Shown piece by piece: positions 37,660 to 46,912 of a stretch of DNA of 64,000 nt. Source of the DNA: Gimesia chilikensis (GTDB lineage: Bacteria > Planctomycetota > Planctomycetia > Planctomycetales > Planctomycetaceae); the NCBI RefSeq assembly GCF_007744075.1, contig NZ_CP036266.1:3643748-3707747 (forward strand), read 5' to 3'. The translations under genes were made by a program, and so were the position numbers. How positions within the stretch are numbered: position 1 is the stretch's first letter; each line of letters starts with the position of its first letter. A model generated the notes under the pieces. That model was not told where the DNA came from and searched no databases. It worked only from the letters and a program-made list of their open reading frames with translations.

Positions 37660-37689
37660 TCTGCTGCTTCAGATCTCGCTACCTGGCGA

Positions 37690-38691
37690 TTAATGAATCG
37701 TGATCGGGGTCAGAGTAAAGCCGATGATGAAGAACGCGAGTGTTGCCCACCCAATAAATGTTCGCATGGGGCCCAATTCAACGGTATCGTCGGCAGTAGG
37801 AGGATGTGTGACTCCGAAGAAGATGAGCAGCAGAATCAGCAGCGAATAGGAAAATTCATTGGAATACGCCATATATCCAATCGCACCGAGCAGAACCAGC
37901 TGAGCGACAACATTGGCGCGTTTGCCGATCAGGGTATACAGGATGTGTCCTCCATCCAGCTGTCCAATAGGGATCAGGTTCAGGGCAGTGATGAAGATGC
38001 CAACCCAGCCTGCAAACAGCATTGAGTTCATGGCGATTTCCTGGTTTTCAGCCAGGGGACCGTGTACGAGTGTAATCATCCATTTCAGAATCAGTGGTTC
38101 GCCGAAACTGACGACTCCAGAGCCGGGAACGATCGTTTCCACGGTTGAATTGAGCAGCCCCCAGTAAACGAAGGGAATTGCAAACACCAGCCCTGCCAGA
38201 GGACCGGAGACCGCGATATCAAACATCTGCTTGCGATCGGCAACTCCCCCTCTCTGGAGAATGACTGCTCCCATGGTACCAAAGGGGCTCATCGGCATGG
38301 GGATAAAAATCGGACGGGTCGCTGGGATGTGGTAACGTCGCGATTGGAGATAATGTCCCATTTCATGGGAGAGCAGAATCAACATCACCGGCCCGGCATA
38401 TGAAAAGCCGTTGCTGAAAAACGTCGTCCAGCCCATGGCCTGGATTTTCGAGAACAACAACTGGAACTGCCCGGGAGTCGGGATAAAAGGGCTATGTGTA
38501 CCGCCGACGATCAACGTGCTCAGGCAGGTCAGAATGAAGAGAATCAACGGGACCTTGCTCCGCGTGGGAGCGGGTGGCCTGTTGTAGACAGGTTGCCGGG
38601 GTGAATAGTCCTTGACCTCGGTCTGATAGTCACCGGGCTTAACCTCAATGATCTGATCAGAAGGAGGCCGTGGCTGGTTTACGTCATTCAT
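37690..38691 (-). CDS. Site-2 protease-family zinc metalloprotease (M50)
   Basis: A 333-residue polytopic membrane protein. The zinc site is HEMGH (H109, H113) inside a membrane helix, and the third ligand is in NLIPIGQLDGGH (D246), the classic M50 pair. A proline-rich cytoplasmic N-terminus precedes the first helix. Members cut transmembrane substrates such as anti-sigma factors; the closest type here is the FtsH-linked/EGY1-like group without PDZ domain (inference). I start at the ATG at 38691; an upstream TTG would add six residues. It is transcribed towards the VWA operon. Confidence 0.9.
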   Translation of the reverse strand: MNDVNQPRPPSDQIIEVKPGDYQTEVKDYSPRQPVYNRPPAPTRSKVPLILFILTCLSTLIVGGTHSPFIPTPGQFQLLFSKIQAMGWTTFFSNGFSYAGPVMLILLSHEMGHYLQSRRYHIPATRPIFIPMPMSPFGTMGAVILQRGGVADRKQMFDIAVSGPLAGLVFAIPFVYWGLLNSTVETIVPGSGVVSFGEPLILKWMITLVHGPLAENQEIAMNSMLFAGWVGIFITALNLIPIGQLDGGHILYTLIGKRANVVAQLVLLGAIGYMAYSNEFSYSLLILLLIFFGVTHPPTADDTVELGPMRTFIGWATLAFFIIGFTLTPITIH

Positions 38692-38847
38692 GCATCTATT
38701 CAAATTCAAGAGCTGATAAAATTAGTAGTTCAATCCATTTTATACCGCTGACAGCAGCTAGATGAGCTGTGATTTTGCTGAATTCTCGAATTTGTTATTC
38801 GATTCGTCTGATAGAATATTGCGAAGATGTGTCTGGAATATCTCAGA

Positions 38848-39477
38848 TTACAGTGGGTTACGTTTCAGCATCCGGGAGGCACGGAGCACGTAATCAATGC
38901 CACTGTACAGTGTAATCAGAGCCGTTGCCCAGATGGTGACATCGCGAAACATCAGGAAACCAGGGGTATTATACGGGGCTTCAGGGCTCAGTGAGAGCAG
39001 GCTGACCACAACGGCGACACACTGTACGCCCATTTTAATTTTCCCACTCCAGCTGGCGGAAAAATCGCGTCCTCTTTTTTCGAGGAAGCCACGGAGACTG
39101 GTGATAAACATTTCCCGACCGATGATGATCAGGACGAACCAGGCATTGATGCCGGAAGCAGAACCTCGTTCCAGGAGGAAGATAAATGCACCACAGATGA
39201 TGAATTTATCCACAAAGGGGTCCATGATCCTGCCCAGCGTTGTGACCTGATTGTATTTTCGAGCGAAATAACCGTCCAGAAAATCTGTAGCCGCTGCCAC
39301 GATGAACAGGCAGGCAGAGGTTTTCCACCAGCCTTCGAGATAGATGATCACGAACAGGATCAATGAGAGCACCAGTCGACTGACGGTGATCAGGTTGGGC
39401 AGGTTCCAGATTTCAGGCCCCAGCAGCTCCGTACCTGGCCCGGTATTCTCGGATTGAGGTTCCGAAGTCGAATTCAT
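38848..39477 (-). CDS. pgsA: CDP-diacylglycerol-glycerol-3-phosphate 3-phosphatidyltransferase
   Basis: A 209-residue inner-membrane enzyme making phosphatidylglycerol phosphate, the first step to phosphatidylglycerol and cardiolipin. It has the CDP-alcohol phosphotransferase motif in full: DGYFARKYNQVTTLGRIMD with D-G-x2-A-R-x8-G-x3-D-x3-D. WNLPNLITVSRL near residue 24 and four to five helices are normal. I start at the ATG at 39477; the 12 upstream residues are not conserved in character. It is separated by 130 bases from the next gene. Confidence 0.93.
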   Translation of the reverse strand: MNSTSEPQSENTGPGTELLGPEIWNLPNLITVSRLVLSLILFVIIYLEGWWKTSACLFIVAAATDFLDGYFARKYNQVTTLGRIMDPFVDKFIICGAFIFLLERGSASGINAWFVLIIIGREMFITSLRGFLEKRGRDFSASWSGKIKMGVQCVAVVVSLLSLSPEAPYNTPGFLMFRDVTIWATALITLYSGIDYVLRASRMLKRNPL

Positions 39478-39607
39478 ATTGGCTTCAGGATCTTTGAATA
39501 AACAATGTGTCAATTATCAGCGCACAACAGCACAGAGCACTCCCCGGGACTGCTCACAGGCATTCTATCGACTGGACTGGGAAGTTTACAGTGCAGCTCT
39601 GTGGCTT

Positions 39608-40984
39608 TTATGGGGATTCGTCAATCGATTCCAGGACGGGCAGTTCGTAGGCAATAATCCGGGTATTGCTGCGTACAAAAATCCGATTTTCCGCATAAGC
39701 GGGATGGGCCCAGGTCTCTCCAATCAGGTTGGTCCGGGCCAGTTCCCTGTACCCGGATGGATCCAGTTCAGCCAGAATCAGATCCCCGTCTGAGTTTAGA
39801 ATCAGGGCTCGGGGCTCTTGCTGCTTGAGCCAGATCAGGGTTGCCTGTGGATTACGAGTATTACCGGGGGTCATCTGGTTTTTGTCGTCCCAGATTTTTT
39901 TCCCCGTGGCGAATTCAAAACAGGTCAGACCAAATTTTTTATCGAGTAGATACGCGTAGCCATCTCGGTAAAGCGGTTGTGACATCAAACCTCTCAGTGT
40001 GCGTCGGTCTTCCCATTTCAGTTCTGCCTCTTCTGGCTGAGTGCCCAGCTGGATGGCTTTGGATCCATCCCAATAACCTGCCACAAAAACCAGCCCCTCA
40101 TGCGCAATTGGATTGGCGATCGCGACACCGTAAGTGATTTTGTAAGGGACCGACCAGAAATGATTCCCTGACTGTGGATCGACACTGTGAATGTGATTGG
40201 GTGACCAGATGATTAATTGTGACCGGCCCTGATGTTTGATCAAAAGCGGTGTCGCATAGCCGGCAGTATCGGAGAGTGATCGCCAGCGTTCGACGCCGGT
40301 CTTACGGTCCAGGGCAACGACCGCGGTCCCCTGCTCTTTGCCTCCGGGTAGCAGGATGACCATGTCTCCCAGTACATAAGGAGCAGCGGCATACCCCCAC
40401 TGTGGTACTTTCCCCCCGAAGTCTTCGACGAGGTGCTTCTTCCAGATCACCTTCCCGGTTTTCGCAGACAGACAGTAAACATCGCCCATCGTTCCCAGCG
40501 TGTAGACCAGATCATCGATGATCGTGGGGGCCGCGCGAGGGCCATTGCCATAATCGAGATCGCGATAATCGCAGGGATAGGTATGCGCCCAGATCTGTTG
40601 CCCCGTCTGGGCATCAAAGCAGAGCACCCGTTCAATCTTCTGCCGCGCGACTCGATGGCTGTGGATGCCAGCAGCTTTTTGCTGATCTTCAGACGAGGCT
40701 ACAGGCCGATCCATGACATAGAGTTTTCGATTCGCGACAGAAATCCCCCCGTAGCCTCCTCCCAACTCGTGGGACCAGAGTTTTTTCAACCCCGATTCAG
40801 GCCAGGTTGTTTTGAGTGGAGGACCATTCCAGGTGCCATCACCGCGCGGTCCTCGCCACTGCGGCCATTCCTCCCAGGTCGCTCGTGGGTTTGCTCGGGT
40901 TAAATTGGGAGTCTCTGTAACAGCAGGTTTCAGTGAGATCAGGCAGAACAGCATGAGCAGTGAGTTTAAAGCGAAAACACGCAT
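39608..40984 (-). CDS. Secreted PQQ-like beta-propeller protein
   Basis: A 458-residue exported protein. A signal peptide covers about residues 1-25 (LLMLFCLISLKPAV). The rest is a PQQ-type propeller: WPQWRGPRGDGTW at the start (a typical planctomycete opening), FDAQTGQQIWA, SAKTGKVIWK, DRKTGVERWR, DPQSGNHFW and FATGKKIWD. No PQQ-ligand set can be assigned, so enzyme activity is not claimed; it is probably an envelope binding or scaffold protein. Starts at the ATG at 40984, which puts the signal peptide at the N-terminus; the upstream 16 residues are excluded. Confidence 0.9.
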   Translation of the reverse strand: MRVFALNSLLMLFCLISLKPAVTETPNLTRANPRATWEEWPQWRGPRGDGTWNGPPLKTTWPESGLKKLWSHELGGGYGGISVANRKLYVMDRPVASSEDQQKAAGIHSHRVARQKIERVLCFDAQTGQQIWAHTYPCDYRDLDYGNGPRAAPTIIDDLVYTLGTMGDVYCLSAKTGKVIWKKHLVEDFGGKVPQWGYAAAPYVLGDMVILLPGGKEQGTAVVALDRKTGVERWRSLSDTAGYATPLLIKHQGRSQLIIWSPNHIHSVDPQSGNHFWSVPYKITYGVAIANPIAHEGLVFVAGYWDGSKAIQLGTQPEEAELKWEDRRTLRGLMSQPLYRDGYAYLLDKKFGLTCFEFATGKKIWDDKNQMTPGNTRNPQATLIWLKQQEPRALILNSDGDLILAELDPSGYRELARTNLIGETWAHPAYAENRIFVRSNTRIIAYELPVLESIDESP

Positions 40985-41091
40985 GGTCGTCTCGTTGTTG
41001 GCGGGAATCAGGAAGGCAGGTTGAAGTATCAACGGCTCTCAATATTTTCTCTGATTCGCAGATAAAGCTCAAGGGGCGGAGCCAAAAACGG

Positions 41092-43104
41092 TCATACCAG
41101 TGCAGCTTCCGGAAAGTGATCGGGAATGCTTGCAGGATCCATAAAGGTTCGAAACCACATTTCCAGAACCAGCAGTGACCAGAGCCGAGCGCTGTGATCC
41201 CATTGCTGATTCTGGTGTTCGTTGATCAGCTGTTCCACAGCTTTCCGATCAAAGATCTGACGATCAATGGCCCGCTGATCGAGTAGAACATCGTAGAGTA
41301 ATGGTTTCAATTCATGACGGAACCAGTGATTGAGGGGCACACCGAATCCCATTTTCTTGCGTGTCTGGATCGATTCGGGAAGGAGATCAGCAAAGGTGTC
41401 GACGAGAATCTGTTTGCCGCGGCCTTTGTGCATTTTTAGATCCAGGGGCATAACTGCTGCCAGTTCCGCCACATGATGATCCAGGAACGGGCTGCGACAT
41501 TCCAGACTGTGCGCCATGCTGGCAATGTCTACCTTGGTCAGAATGTCACAGGGGAGATAAGTCAGCACATCAGTCGCAGTCGTGCGGGTCACAAAGTCGC
41601 GGTCAGGACAGAGCTGGTAAGCGTCAAGCAGGAACTGATCTGCATCGAAGTTCTGGATTTGCTCTCTGAATTCGGGAGTATACATCTCCAGTCGACGTTC
41701 TGTATCAAAGATGCCGACCCATTTGAGGTAGCGACGTTCCGGAGGAACCGCGAGTCCTGCCAGGAATCGCTTGACGCGGCGGCGAAATGATTTCTGTTCC
41801 ACAGATGCGGGGAGTTTCTGCCAGATGGAAGCAGTCATCATTTTTCTGACGAACCCCGGCAGTCGATCAAACAACTGTGATAGCGCCACGGCTCGATAGC
41901 GGTCGTAGCCTGCAAACAGTTCATCGCCTCCGTCTCCGGAAAGAGAAACGGTGACTTCCTGCCGGGTGACTTGTGAAAGGTACATCGTCGGGATAGCGCT
42001 ACTGTCGGCAAAGGGTTCATCATAGTGCCAGGCCAGACGGGGCAGCATTTCGAGGGCTTCGGGTTCGACCACATACTCGTGATGTTCAGTCCCCAGCATG
42101 GCAGCCGCTTCGCGGGCATAGCTGGTCTCGTCAAACTGTTTCACCGGAAAGCCGATCGAAAAGGTATGAACCGGTCGTTCGGACATGCTCTGCATCAGCC
42201 CTGCGATGATTGTCGAATCGATTCCCCCGGAGAGAAACGCTCCCAGAGGGACATCACTCCGCATGCGGATTCGAACGGATTCCGTTAATGTCTGGCGAAG
42301 GGCCTTTGACCACTCCTGAGGTGTCTGGAACTTCAGGTCTGTTCGTAATTCAGGATGCTGATAAGGGGGCGTCCAGTAGCGCTCAACGGTGAGTTGTCCC
42401 TGCTCGTAGATTGCGCGGTGTGCCGGGGGCAACTTCTGGTAGCCTTTCAGAATTGACCAGGGGTGTGGCACATATTGATAGGCGAGAAACAGCTCGATGG
42501 CGTGGGGATCAACTTCCCGGCTGGCACCAGGCAGCTGCAGGAGCGATTTGAGTTCACTGGCAAAGCTTAACCGACTTGGTTCTTCCCGATAAAACAGGGG
42601 CTTCTGTCCCATGCGGTCGCGTGCCAGAAAGAGACGCTGGCGACGTTCATCCCAGATGGCAAACGCAAACATCCCCCTCAGATGTTCCACGCAGGCAGCC
42701 CCCTGCTCTTCATAAAGATGGACGATGACTTCCGTGTCGGATTCCGTTTTGAACTGGTGCCCCTGTCCTACCAGTTCTGTTCTGAGCTCCTGGTAGTTGT
42801 AGATTTCGCCGTTAAAGACGATCCAGACAGTGCCGTCTTCATTGCAGAGTGGCTGATGCCCGGTTCCCAGGTCGATGATCGACAGGCGGCGGTGTCCTAG
42901 GGCGGCACCGGTTTCAGAGTTCGGAGTGAAGTCGGACCATTGGTTTTCATCAGCGAACAGAAATGACCTGGATTCCAGGTCGGAATGATAGCCTCCCGCA
43001 TCATCGGGGCCTCGATGAGCGATGACACTGGTCATACTGCGGAGCACCAGTGGGGAGATATTCTTGTCCCGTGTGGTCCACGAGGTTCCGGTGATTCCGC
43101 ACAT
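41092..43104 (-). CDS. asnB: Asparagine synthase (glutamine-hydrolysing)
   Basis: A 670-residue two-domain enzyme. The N-terminus MCGITGT supplies Cys2, the nucleophile of the glutaminase domain; HRRLSIIDLG and NGEIYNY are its other markers. The synthetase domain has the pyrophosphate loop SGGIDST at about residue 265. Such enzymes make asparagine, and many in exopolysaccharide clusters (as in the exosortase-linked XrtA group) amidate other acids. The upstream gene on the same strand is a GT4 glycosyltransferase, 55 bases away, which suggests a role in cell-surface glycan or glycopeptide synthesis as an alternative to plain asparagine supply. Confidence 0.93.
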   Translation of the reverse strand: MCGITGTSWTTRDKNISPLVLRSMTSVIAHRGPDDAGGYHSDLESRSFLFADENQWSDFTPNSETGAALGHRRLSIIDLGTGHQPLCNEDGTVWIVFNGEIYNYQELRTELVGQGHQFKTESDTEVIVHLYEEQGAACVEHLRGMFAFAIWDERRQRLFLARDRMGQKPLFYREEPSRLSFASELKSLLQLPGASREVDPHAIELFLAYQYVPHPWSILKGYQKLPPAHRAIYEQGQLTVERYWTPPYQHPELRTDLKFQTPQEWSKALRQTLTESVRIRMRSDVPLGAFLSGGIDSTIIAGLMQSMSERPVHTFSIGFPVKQFDETSYAREAAAMLGTEHHEYVVEPEALEMLPRLAWHYDEPFADSSAIPTMYLSQVTRQEVTVSLSGDGGDELFAGYDRYRAVALSQLFDRLPGFVRKMMTASIWQKLPASVEQKSFRRRVKRFLAGLAVPPERRYLKWVGIFDTERRLEMYTPEFREQIQNFDADQFLLDAYQLCPDRDFVTRTTATDVLTYLPCDILTKVDIASMAHSLECRSPFLDHHVAELAAVMPLDLKMHKGRGKQILVDTFADLLPESIQTRKKMGFGVPLNHWFRHELKPLLYDVLLDQRAIDRQIFDRKAVEQLINEHQNQQWDHSARLWSLLVLEMWFRTFMDPASIPDHFPEAALV

Positions 43105-43159
43105 GATCTGAATTCTAAAAGCTGGGGGACAGGAGACGTGCTCTGGTCAGCAACATCGG

Positions 43160-44275
43160 TTACTGGAGGACTTCACGATAGAGTCTGGCATAACCTTCTA
43201 CCATCTTATCGACACTGAATTCCTCTTGCATCCTTTTTCGAGCGGCGTTTCCTAAATCATTTGCGAGTTGCGGGTCTGCCAGGATTCGTTCTGCAAATTG
43301 TGCGAAACCTGTACTGTCACCCACTGAAGTCAGAAAGCCAGTTTCGCCATGCACGACCAGTTCCCTGTTGGGGGGAATATCACTGGCGACGACGGGAATG
43401 CCGTATGACATGGCTTCCATAATGCTGTTCGATTGTCCTTCAAAATCGCTGGCCAGTTGAAAGACTTCAAAAAGAGGAAATAGCTGATCGACATCGGTGC
43501 GGTGGCCCAGGAACCGTACGTTGGGAGTGACCGTATATTTGTGAGCCAACTGCTCCAGCTTTGCTCGTTCGGGGCCATCGCCAATTACGAGCAGTACGAT
43601 ATCCCCATTCATCTGACGAATCAGCTGCAGGGCCCAGAGCAGTTCTTCGACACGTTTCTGGCGGGCCAGACGTCCCACGAAGGCAATCAGGCGCGCATTC
43701 GGGGGAATATCATGTTCCTGGTAGAGCTGGGAACGAACTGCTTCATTGACCGTCGTGTCCGGTAGAACGATGCCGTTAGGAACGACTCGCAGTATTGAAT
43801 CCGGTACACCTTTTTCCCTGTAAAAGTCGACCACACCCTGAGAATTACCAACCAGCAGCGAAGTTTGCGGTAACAGACGCCGATCGACGTTATGCTGCCA
43901 GTTACTTTTCCATGAATCCACACAGCGCTCAGAGACGATGACCCTGGGTGTTTTTTGTGAAGACGACAGGCGTTTGACTGCCATCCTGCCATAAGAGTTG
44001 GCTGCAAAAAGCCAGGTATGCAGAATGTCGGGTTGCTGCTGTTGCAGAGTTTTCTTTAACGCTCGGTATGCCAGCGGGTCGAATTTGAATCGTTTCTTGA
44101 GGATCGTCACCGGAATATCATGCTGCTGGAGTACCTCTGCATAAGGGCCTCCCCGGGTCAGCGCAATGACCTGCACATCAAACTCATCACGGGGTAAAGA
44201 CGTCGCCAGCAGAGTGAGCTGCTTTTCGGCACCGGACTGATCAAGAGTCGGAATGAGAAGGCTGACTTTTATCAC
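43160..44275 (-). CDS. GT4-family glycosyltransferase
   Basis: A 371-residue cytoplasmic or membrane-associated glycosyltransferase of the GT-B fold. The N-terminal domain begins with SLLIPTLDQSGAEKQLTLLA. The sugar-nucleotide half has GRLARQKRVEELLWAL and the E-x7-E motif in EGQSNSIMEAMSYGIPVVAS, typical of GT4 retaining enzymes. Substrates are unknown; the neighbouring asnB points to surface polysaccharide work. It reads into asnB with 55 bases between and is divergent from the macro-domain gene. Confidence 0.9.
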   Translation of the reverse strand: MIKVSLLIPTLDQSGAEKQLTLLATSLPRDEFDVQVIALTRGGPYAEVLQQHDIPVTILKKRFKFDPLAYRALKKTLQQQQPDILHTWLFAANSYGRMAVKRLSSSQKTPRVIVSERCVDSWKSNWQHNVDRRLLPQTSLLVGNSQGVVDFYREKGVPDSILRVVPNGIVLPDTTVNEAVRSQLYQEHDIPPNARLIAFVGRLARQKRVEELLWALQLIRQMNGDIVLLVIGDGPERAKLEQLAHKYTVTPNVRFLGHRTDVDQLFPLFEVFQLASDFEGQSNSIMEAMSYGIPVVASDIPPNRELVVHGETGFLTSVGDSTGFAQFAERILADPQLANDLGNAARKRMQEEFSVDKMVEGYARLYREVLQ

Positions 44276-44415
44276 GGTGAAAGGGTTCGCATTCGTTGCT
44301 GAGAATTGTTTCCGGGTTCGCGCTTTGAAAGACGCCTATCGTATTTTATACTGCAGGCGGAGATCAATATCTGATCTATACCCAGCAGGTTGTTCGTATC
44401 ATAGAATGAAAGTCG

Positions 44416-44955
44416 ATGATCGTACAGTTTGGATCTGCCCGGATTGAGCTGGTTCTGGGAGATATTACGACACAGCGCGTGGATGCGATCGTCAATGCCG
44501 CAAATGCGATGTTGGCGGGGGGCGGAGGCGTGGATGGAGCAATCCATGATGCTTCTGGGCCGGAAGTAATGAATGAGCTCAAGCGTCGTTACCCGGATGG
44601 ATGCCCGACGGGAAGTGCCGTTGGGACGTCCGCTGGAAACCTGCGGGCAAAATACATTTTTCATGCGGTAGGCCCCATCTGGCGGGGAGGTGGAAATCAG
44701 GAGAAGGATCTACTGGAGTCTGCCTATCAGACCTGTCTTTCCCTGGGGGAAAAACTGCAGTGTCGGAGCCTGGCGTTTCCTTCTATCAGTACCGGAGTTT
44801 ATGGCTATCCCGTTGATCTAGCGGCAGAAACGGCACTACGGACGGTAGCAACGCGTCTGGAAGCGACCAGTCAACTGGAGTTGGTGAAATTTGTTCTCTT
44901 TGATCAGGGGACGTTTGGTGGCTATGCCCGGGTTTTAGAAACCATGCTTGTCTGA
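44416..44955 (+). CDS. Macro-domain protein, O-acetyl-ADP-ribose deacetylase-like
   Basis: A 179-residue single macro domain. The ADP-ribose binding elements are GDITTQRVDAIVNAAN, GGGGVDGAIHDASG and the late SISTGVYGYP loop. The asparagine of NAAN and the aspartate of GVDGAIH match the catalytic set of YmdB-type hydrolases, which remove ADP-ribose or O-acetyl groups. It therefore probably hydrolyses ADP-ribosyl or O-acetyl-ADP-ribose esters in the cytoplasm. A hydrolase gene starts 5 bases after its stop, so they form one operon. It starts at the first ATG. Confidence 0.92.
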   Translation: MIVQFGSARIELVLGDITTQRVDAIVNAANAMLAGGGGVDGAIHDASGPEVMNELKRRYPDGCPTGSAVGTSAGNLRAKYIFHAVGPIWRGGGNQEKDLLESAYQTCLSLGEKLQCRSLAFPSISTGVYGYPVDLAAETALRTVATRLEATSQLELVKFVLFDQGTFGGYARVLETMLV

Positions 44956-44960
44956 GCCTT

Positions 44961-45833
44961 ATGATAGAACCCTTCATTCAGGAATTTGTTGCCTCTGATA
45001 ATTACCGGCTGCAGGGGCGCGTCTGGAGCCCCGAGGCGGAGGACATCAAAGGGGCTATAGTCGTACTCCACGGAATCCAGAGTCATTCCGGCTGGTATGA
45101 AGCCTCCTGTCAACAGCTTTGTGAGAGTGGTTATCAGATCTATTTTTTTGATCGCCGTGGATCGGGGCTGAATCGAGAACAGCGTGGCGATACCCTTCAC
45201 TGGCAACGACTGGTGCAGGATACCGTACAGATTTTATCACAGGTTCGATTCCAGCAGTCCTCGTCAGGGAAAGCTGCGCCTGTGATTTTGCAGGCGATGA
45301 GCTGGGGGGCAAAACTGGCGGCGGTCGTGGCGACTCGACGACCTGACCTGATAGATGGACTGGCTTTACTCTATCCGGGGATTAAAGCACGCGTCCGCCC
45401 GAATCCCTTCCAGAAGTTTCAGCTGAATCTGGCTGACAAGTTGGGAGTGAGGCAGAAGCGGGTCGCGATTCCGCTTAGTGATCCGGCATTGTTTACGGGA
45501 GACGTCGGCTGGCAGAATTTTATTCGTCATGATCCTCTGGCACTGCATAAGGTCACCGTTTCGTTTTTACTGGCTAACCGGGAACTGGATCGACTGGCAG
45601 ACCAGGCCGCGGAGCAGATTGAATGTCCGGTGTTCTGTCAATTGGCGGGACAGGATCAGATCATCGATAACAGGGCTACCGAAGTCTGGCTGGACCGTGT
45701 CAGATCGGTGGAGAAGCGATATATTTCCTATCCTGCTGCACGTCATACTCTCGAATTTGAGCCGCAGCGCGAGCAGATTGTGGCAGATTACGCTGACTGG
45801 CTGGCAGAAATCTGTTCTTCTGGTGAGATCTGA
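44961..45833 (+). CDS. Alpha/beta hydrolase, lysophospholipase-like
   Basis: A 290-residue cytoplasmic hydrolase of the monoacylglycerol-lipase/lysophospholipase type. VVLHGIQSHSGWY is the oxyanion-hole region, AMSWGA holds the nucleophile serine, GQDQIIDN the acid and AARHTLEFE the base. The order and spacing are normal for the family. No signal peptide. It is coupled to the macro-domain gene (5-base gap), so a combined role in nucleotide-ester or lipid turnover is possible, but nothing in the sequence ties the two enzymes to one substrate. Confidence 0.87.
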   Translation: MIEPFIQEFVASDNYRLQGRVWSPEAEDIKGAIVVLHGIQSHSGWYEASCQQLCESGYQIYFFDRRGSGLNREQRGDTLHWQRLVQDTVQILSQVRFQQSSSGKAAPVILQAMSWGAKLAAVVATRRPDLIDGLALLYPGIKARVRPNPFQKFQLNLADKLGVRQKRVAIPLSDPALFTGDVGWQNFIRHDPLALHKVTVSFLLANRELDRLADQAAEQIECPVFCQLAGQDQIIDNRATEVWLDRVRSVEKRYISYPAARHTLEFEPQREQIVADYADWLAEICSSGEI

Positions 45834-45934
45834 GATTTCCCACCGAATCGGGGCAGACTTTTGACAATGAGTATCTAAAATGACACTAGATTTCCGACGG
45901 GCCTGTTTATGTCTTCACTTTGTGGAATGATTTA

Positions 45935-46912
45935 ATGAAGTATTCGTTTAAAAAACTCTTCCCTATGTTATTGGTGTTGCCGATTCTCATTGGGAATATT
46001 TCTTCACGCGCCGCGGAACCGGTTCAGGAAACAGCGACTGATTCCAAGACTGCGAAACCCGTGAAACAGGTCCCAAAGGATTCCGAGGAGAAACTGGTTC
46101 CTCTGAATCCCCAGAAGACAGTGTTGCTGGATCTGGAACACAAGAAATTGTTCTTGAAAACACACGTCTGTCTGGTCGAAGGCGTATTGGAGATGCTCTG
46201 TTGTAAGAAACAGACCAAAGAACACGAGTCTATTTTATCCATCGATTCTCCTGCAAAAGCGATACACGCTGGACTGTTGGCGATTGGTGCGAAGGCAGGG
46301 ACTCCGGTCCAGTTCACTCCCAAGTTTAAACCTCCGACCGGGCAGAAACTGAATCTGATTCTGGAATGGAAAGACAAAGCAGGCAAAACGCATCGCGAAG
46401 AGGCACAGAAGTGGGTACGTACTTCGACTTCCCGTTACTTCACGGCGAAACTGGATCAATTACCTCCTGGTGTGGTCATCGACAGAAAAACCGAACTACG
46501 GTACGACGACAAATACAAAGAATTGATCTGGTTCGGTGAGATGACCAAAGAAGAACGGGACCAGTTCCTGGCGAAATCAGATAACAAGACATATCAGGCA
46601 GCGATCAAAGATTTCTACGAAAAGACCCGTCCGCGGTTGATGGAGGCTGACTGGGTTTTCGCTGGCAGCGGTTTCTCCGTCGATGAGATGACCGGTGAAA
46701 AATACTATCACGCAGAGAGTGGTGACCTGATCTGTGTTGCCAATTTTCCGACCGCCACTATTGATGTCAGTATTGAAAGCTCTGCCTCTGGTGAAGGAAA
46801 TCTGCTGTTTGAGGCGAATAAGGCCAAGATCCCACCGCGGGGGACTCCTGTGACAATTGAAATTTCGATTGCCCAGGAGAAGAAGCCCGCTAAAGAGAAA
46901 TCAGCTGATTAG
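45935..46912 (+). CDS. Secreted YdjY-domain protein
   Basis: A 325-residue exported protein with a signal peptide (about residues 5-27, LLVLPILIGNISSRAAE). The core (VLLDLEHKKLFLKTHVCLVEGVLEML in pieces, then KEHESILSID and KAIHAGLLAIGAKAGTPV) matches the YdjY domain, seen in secreted proteins of Planctomycetes and Verrucomicrobia; function unknown. I start at the ATG at 45935; a TTG at 45920 is an alternative. The last 12 bases overlap in antisense the end of the convergent gene at 46901. Confidence 0.8.
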   Translation: MKYSFKKLFPMLLVLPILIGNISSRAAEPVQETATDSKTAKPVKQVPKDSEEKLVPLNPQKTVLLDLEHKKLFLKTHVCLVEGVLEMLCCKKQTKEHESILSIDSPAKAIHAGLLAIGAKAGTPVQFTPKFKPPTGQKLNLILEWKDKAGKTHREEAQKWVRTSTSRYFTAKLDQLPPGVVIDRKTELRYDDKYKELIWFGEMTKEERDQFLAKSDNKTYQAAIKDFYEKTRPRLMEADWVFAGSGFSVDEMTGEKYYHAESGDLICVANFPTATIDVSIESSASGEGNLLFEANKAKIPPRGTPVTIEISIAQEKKPAKEKSAD

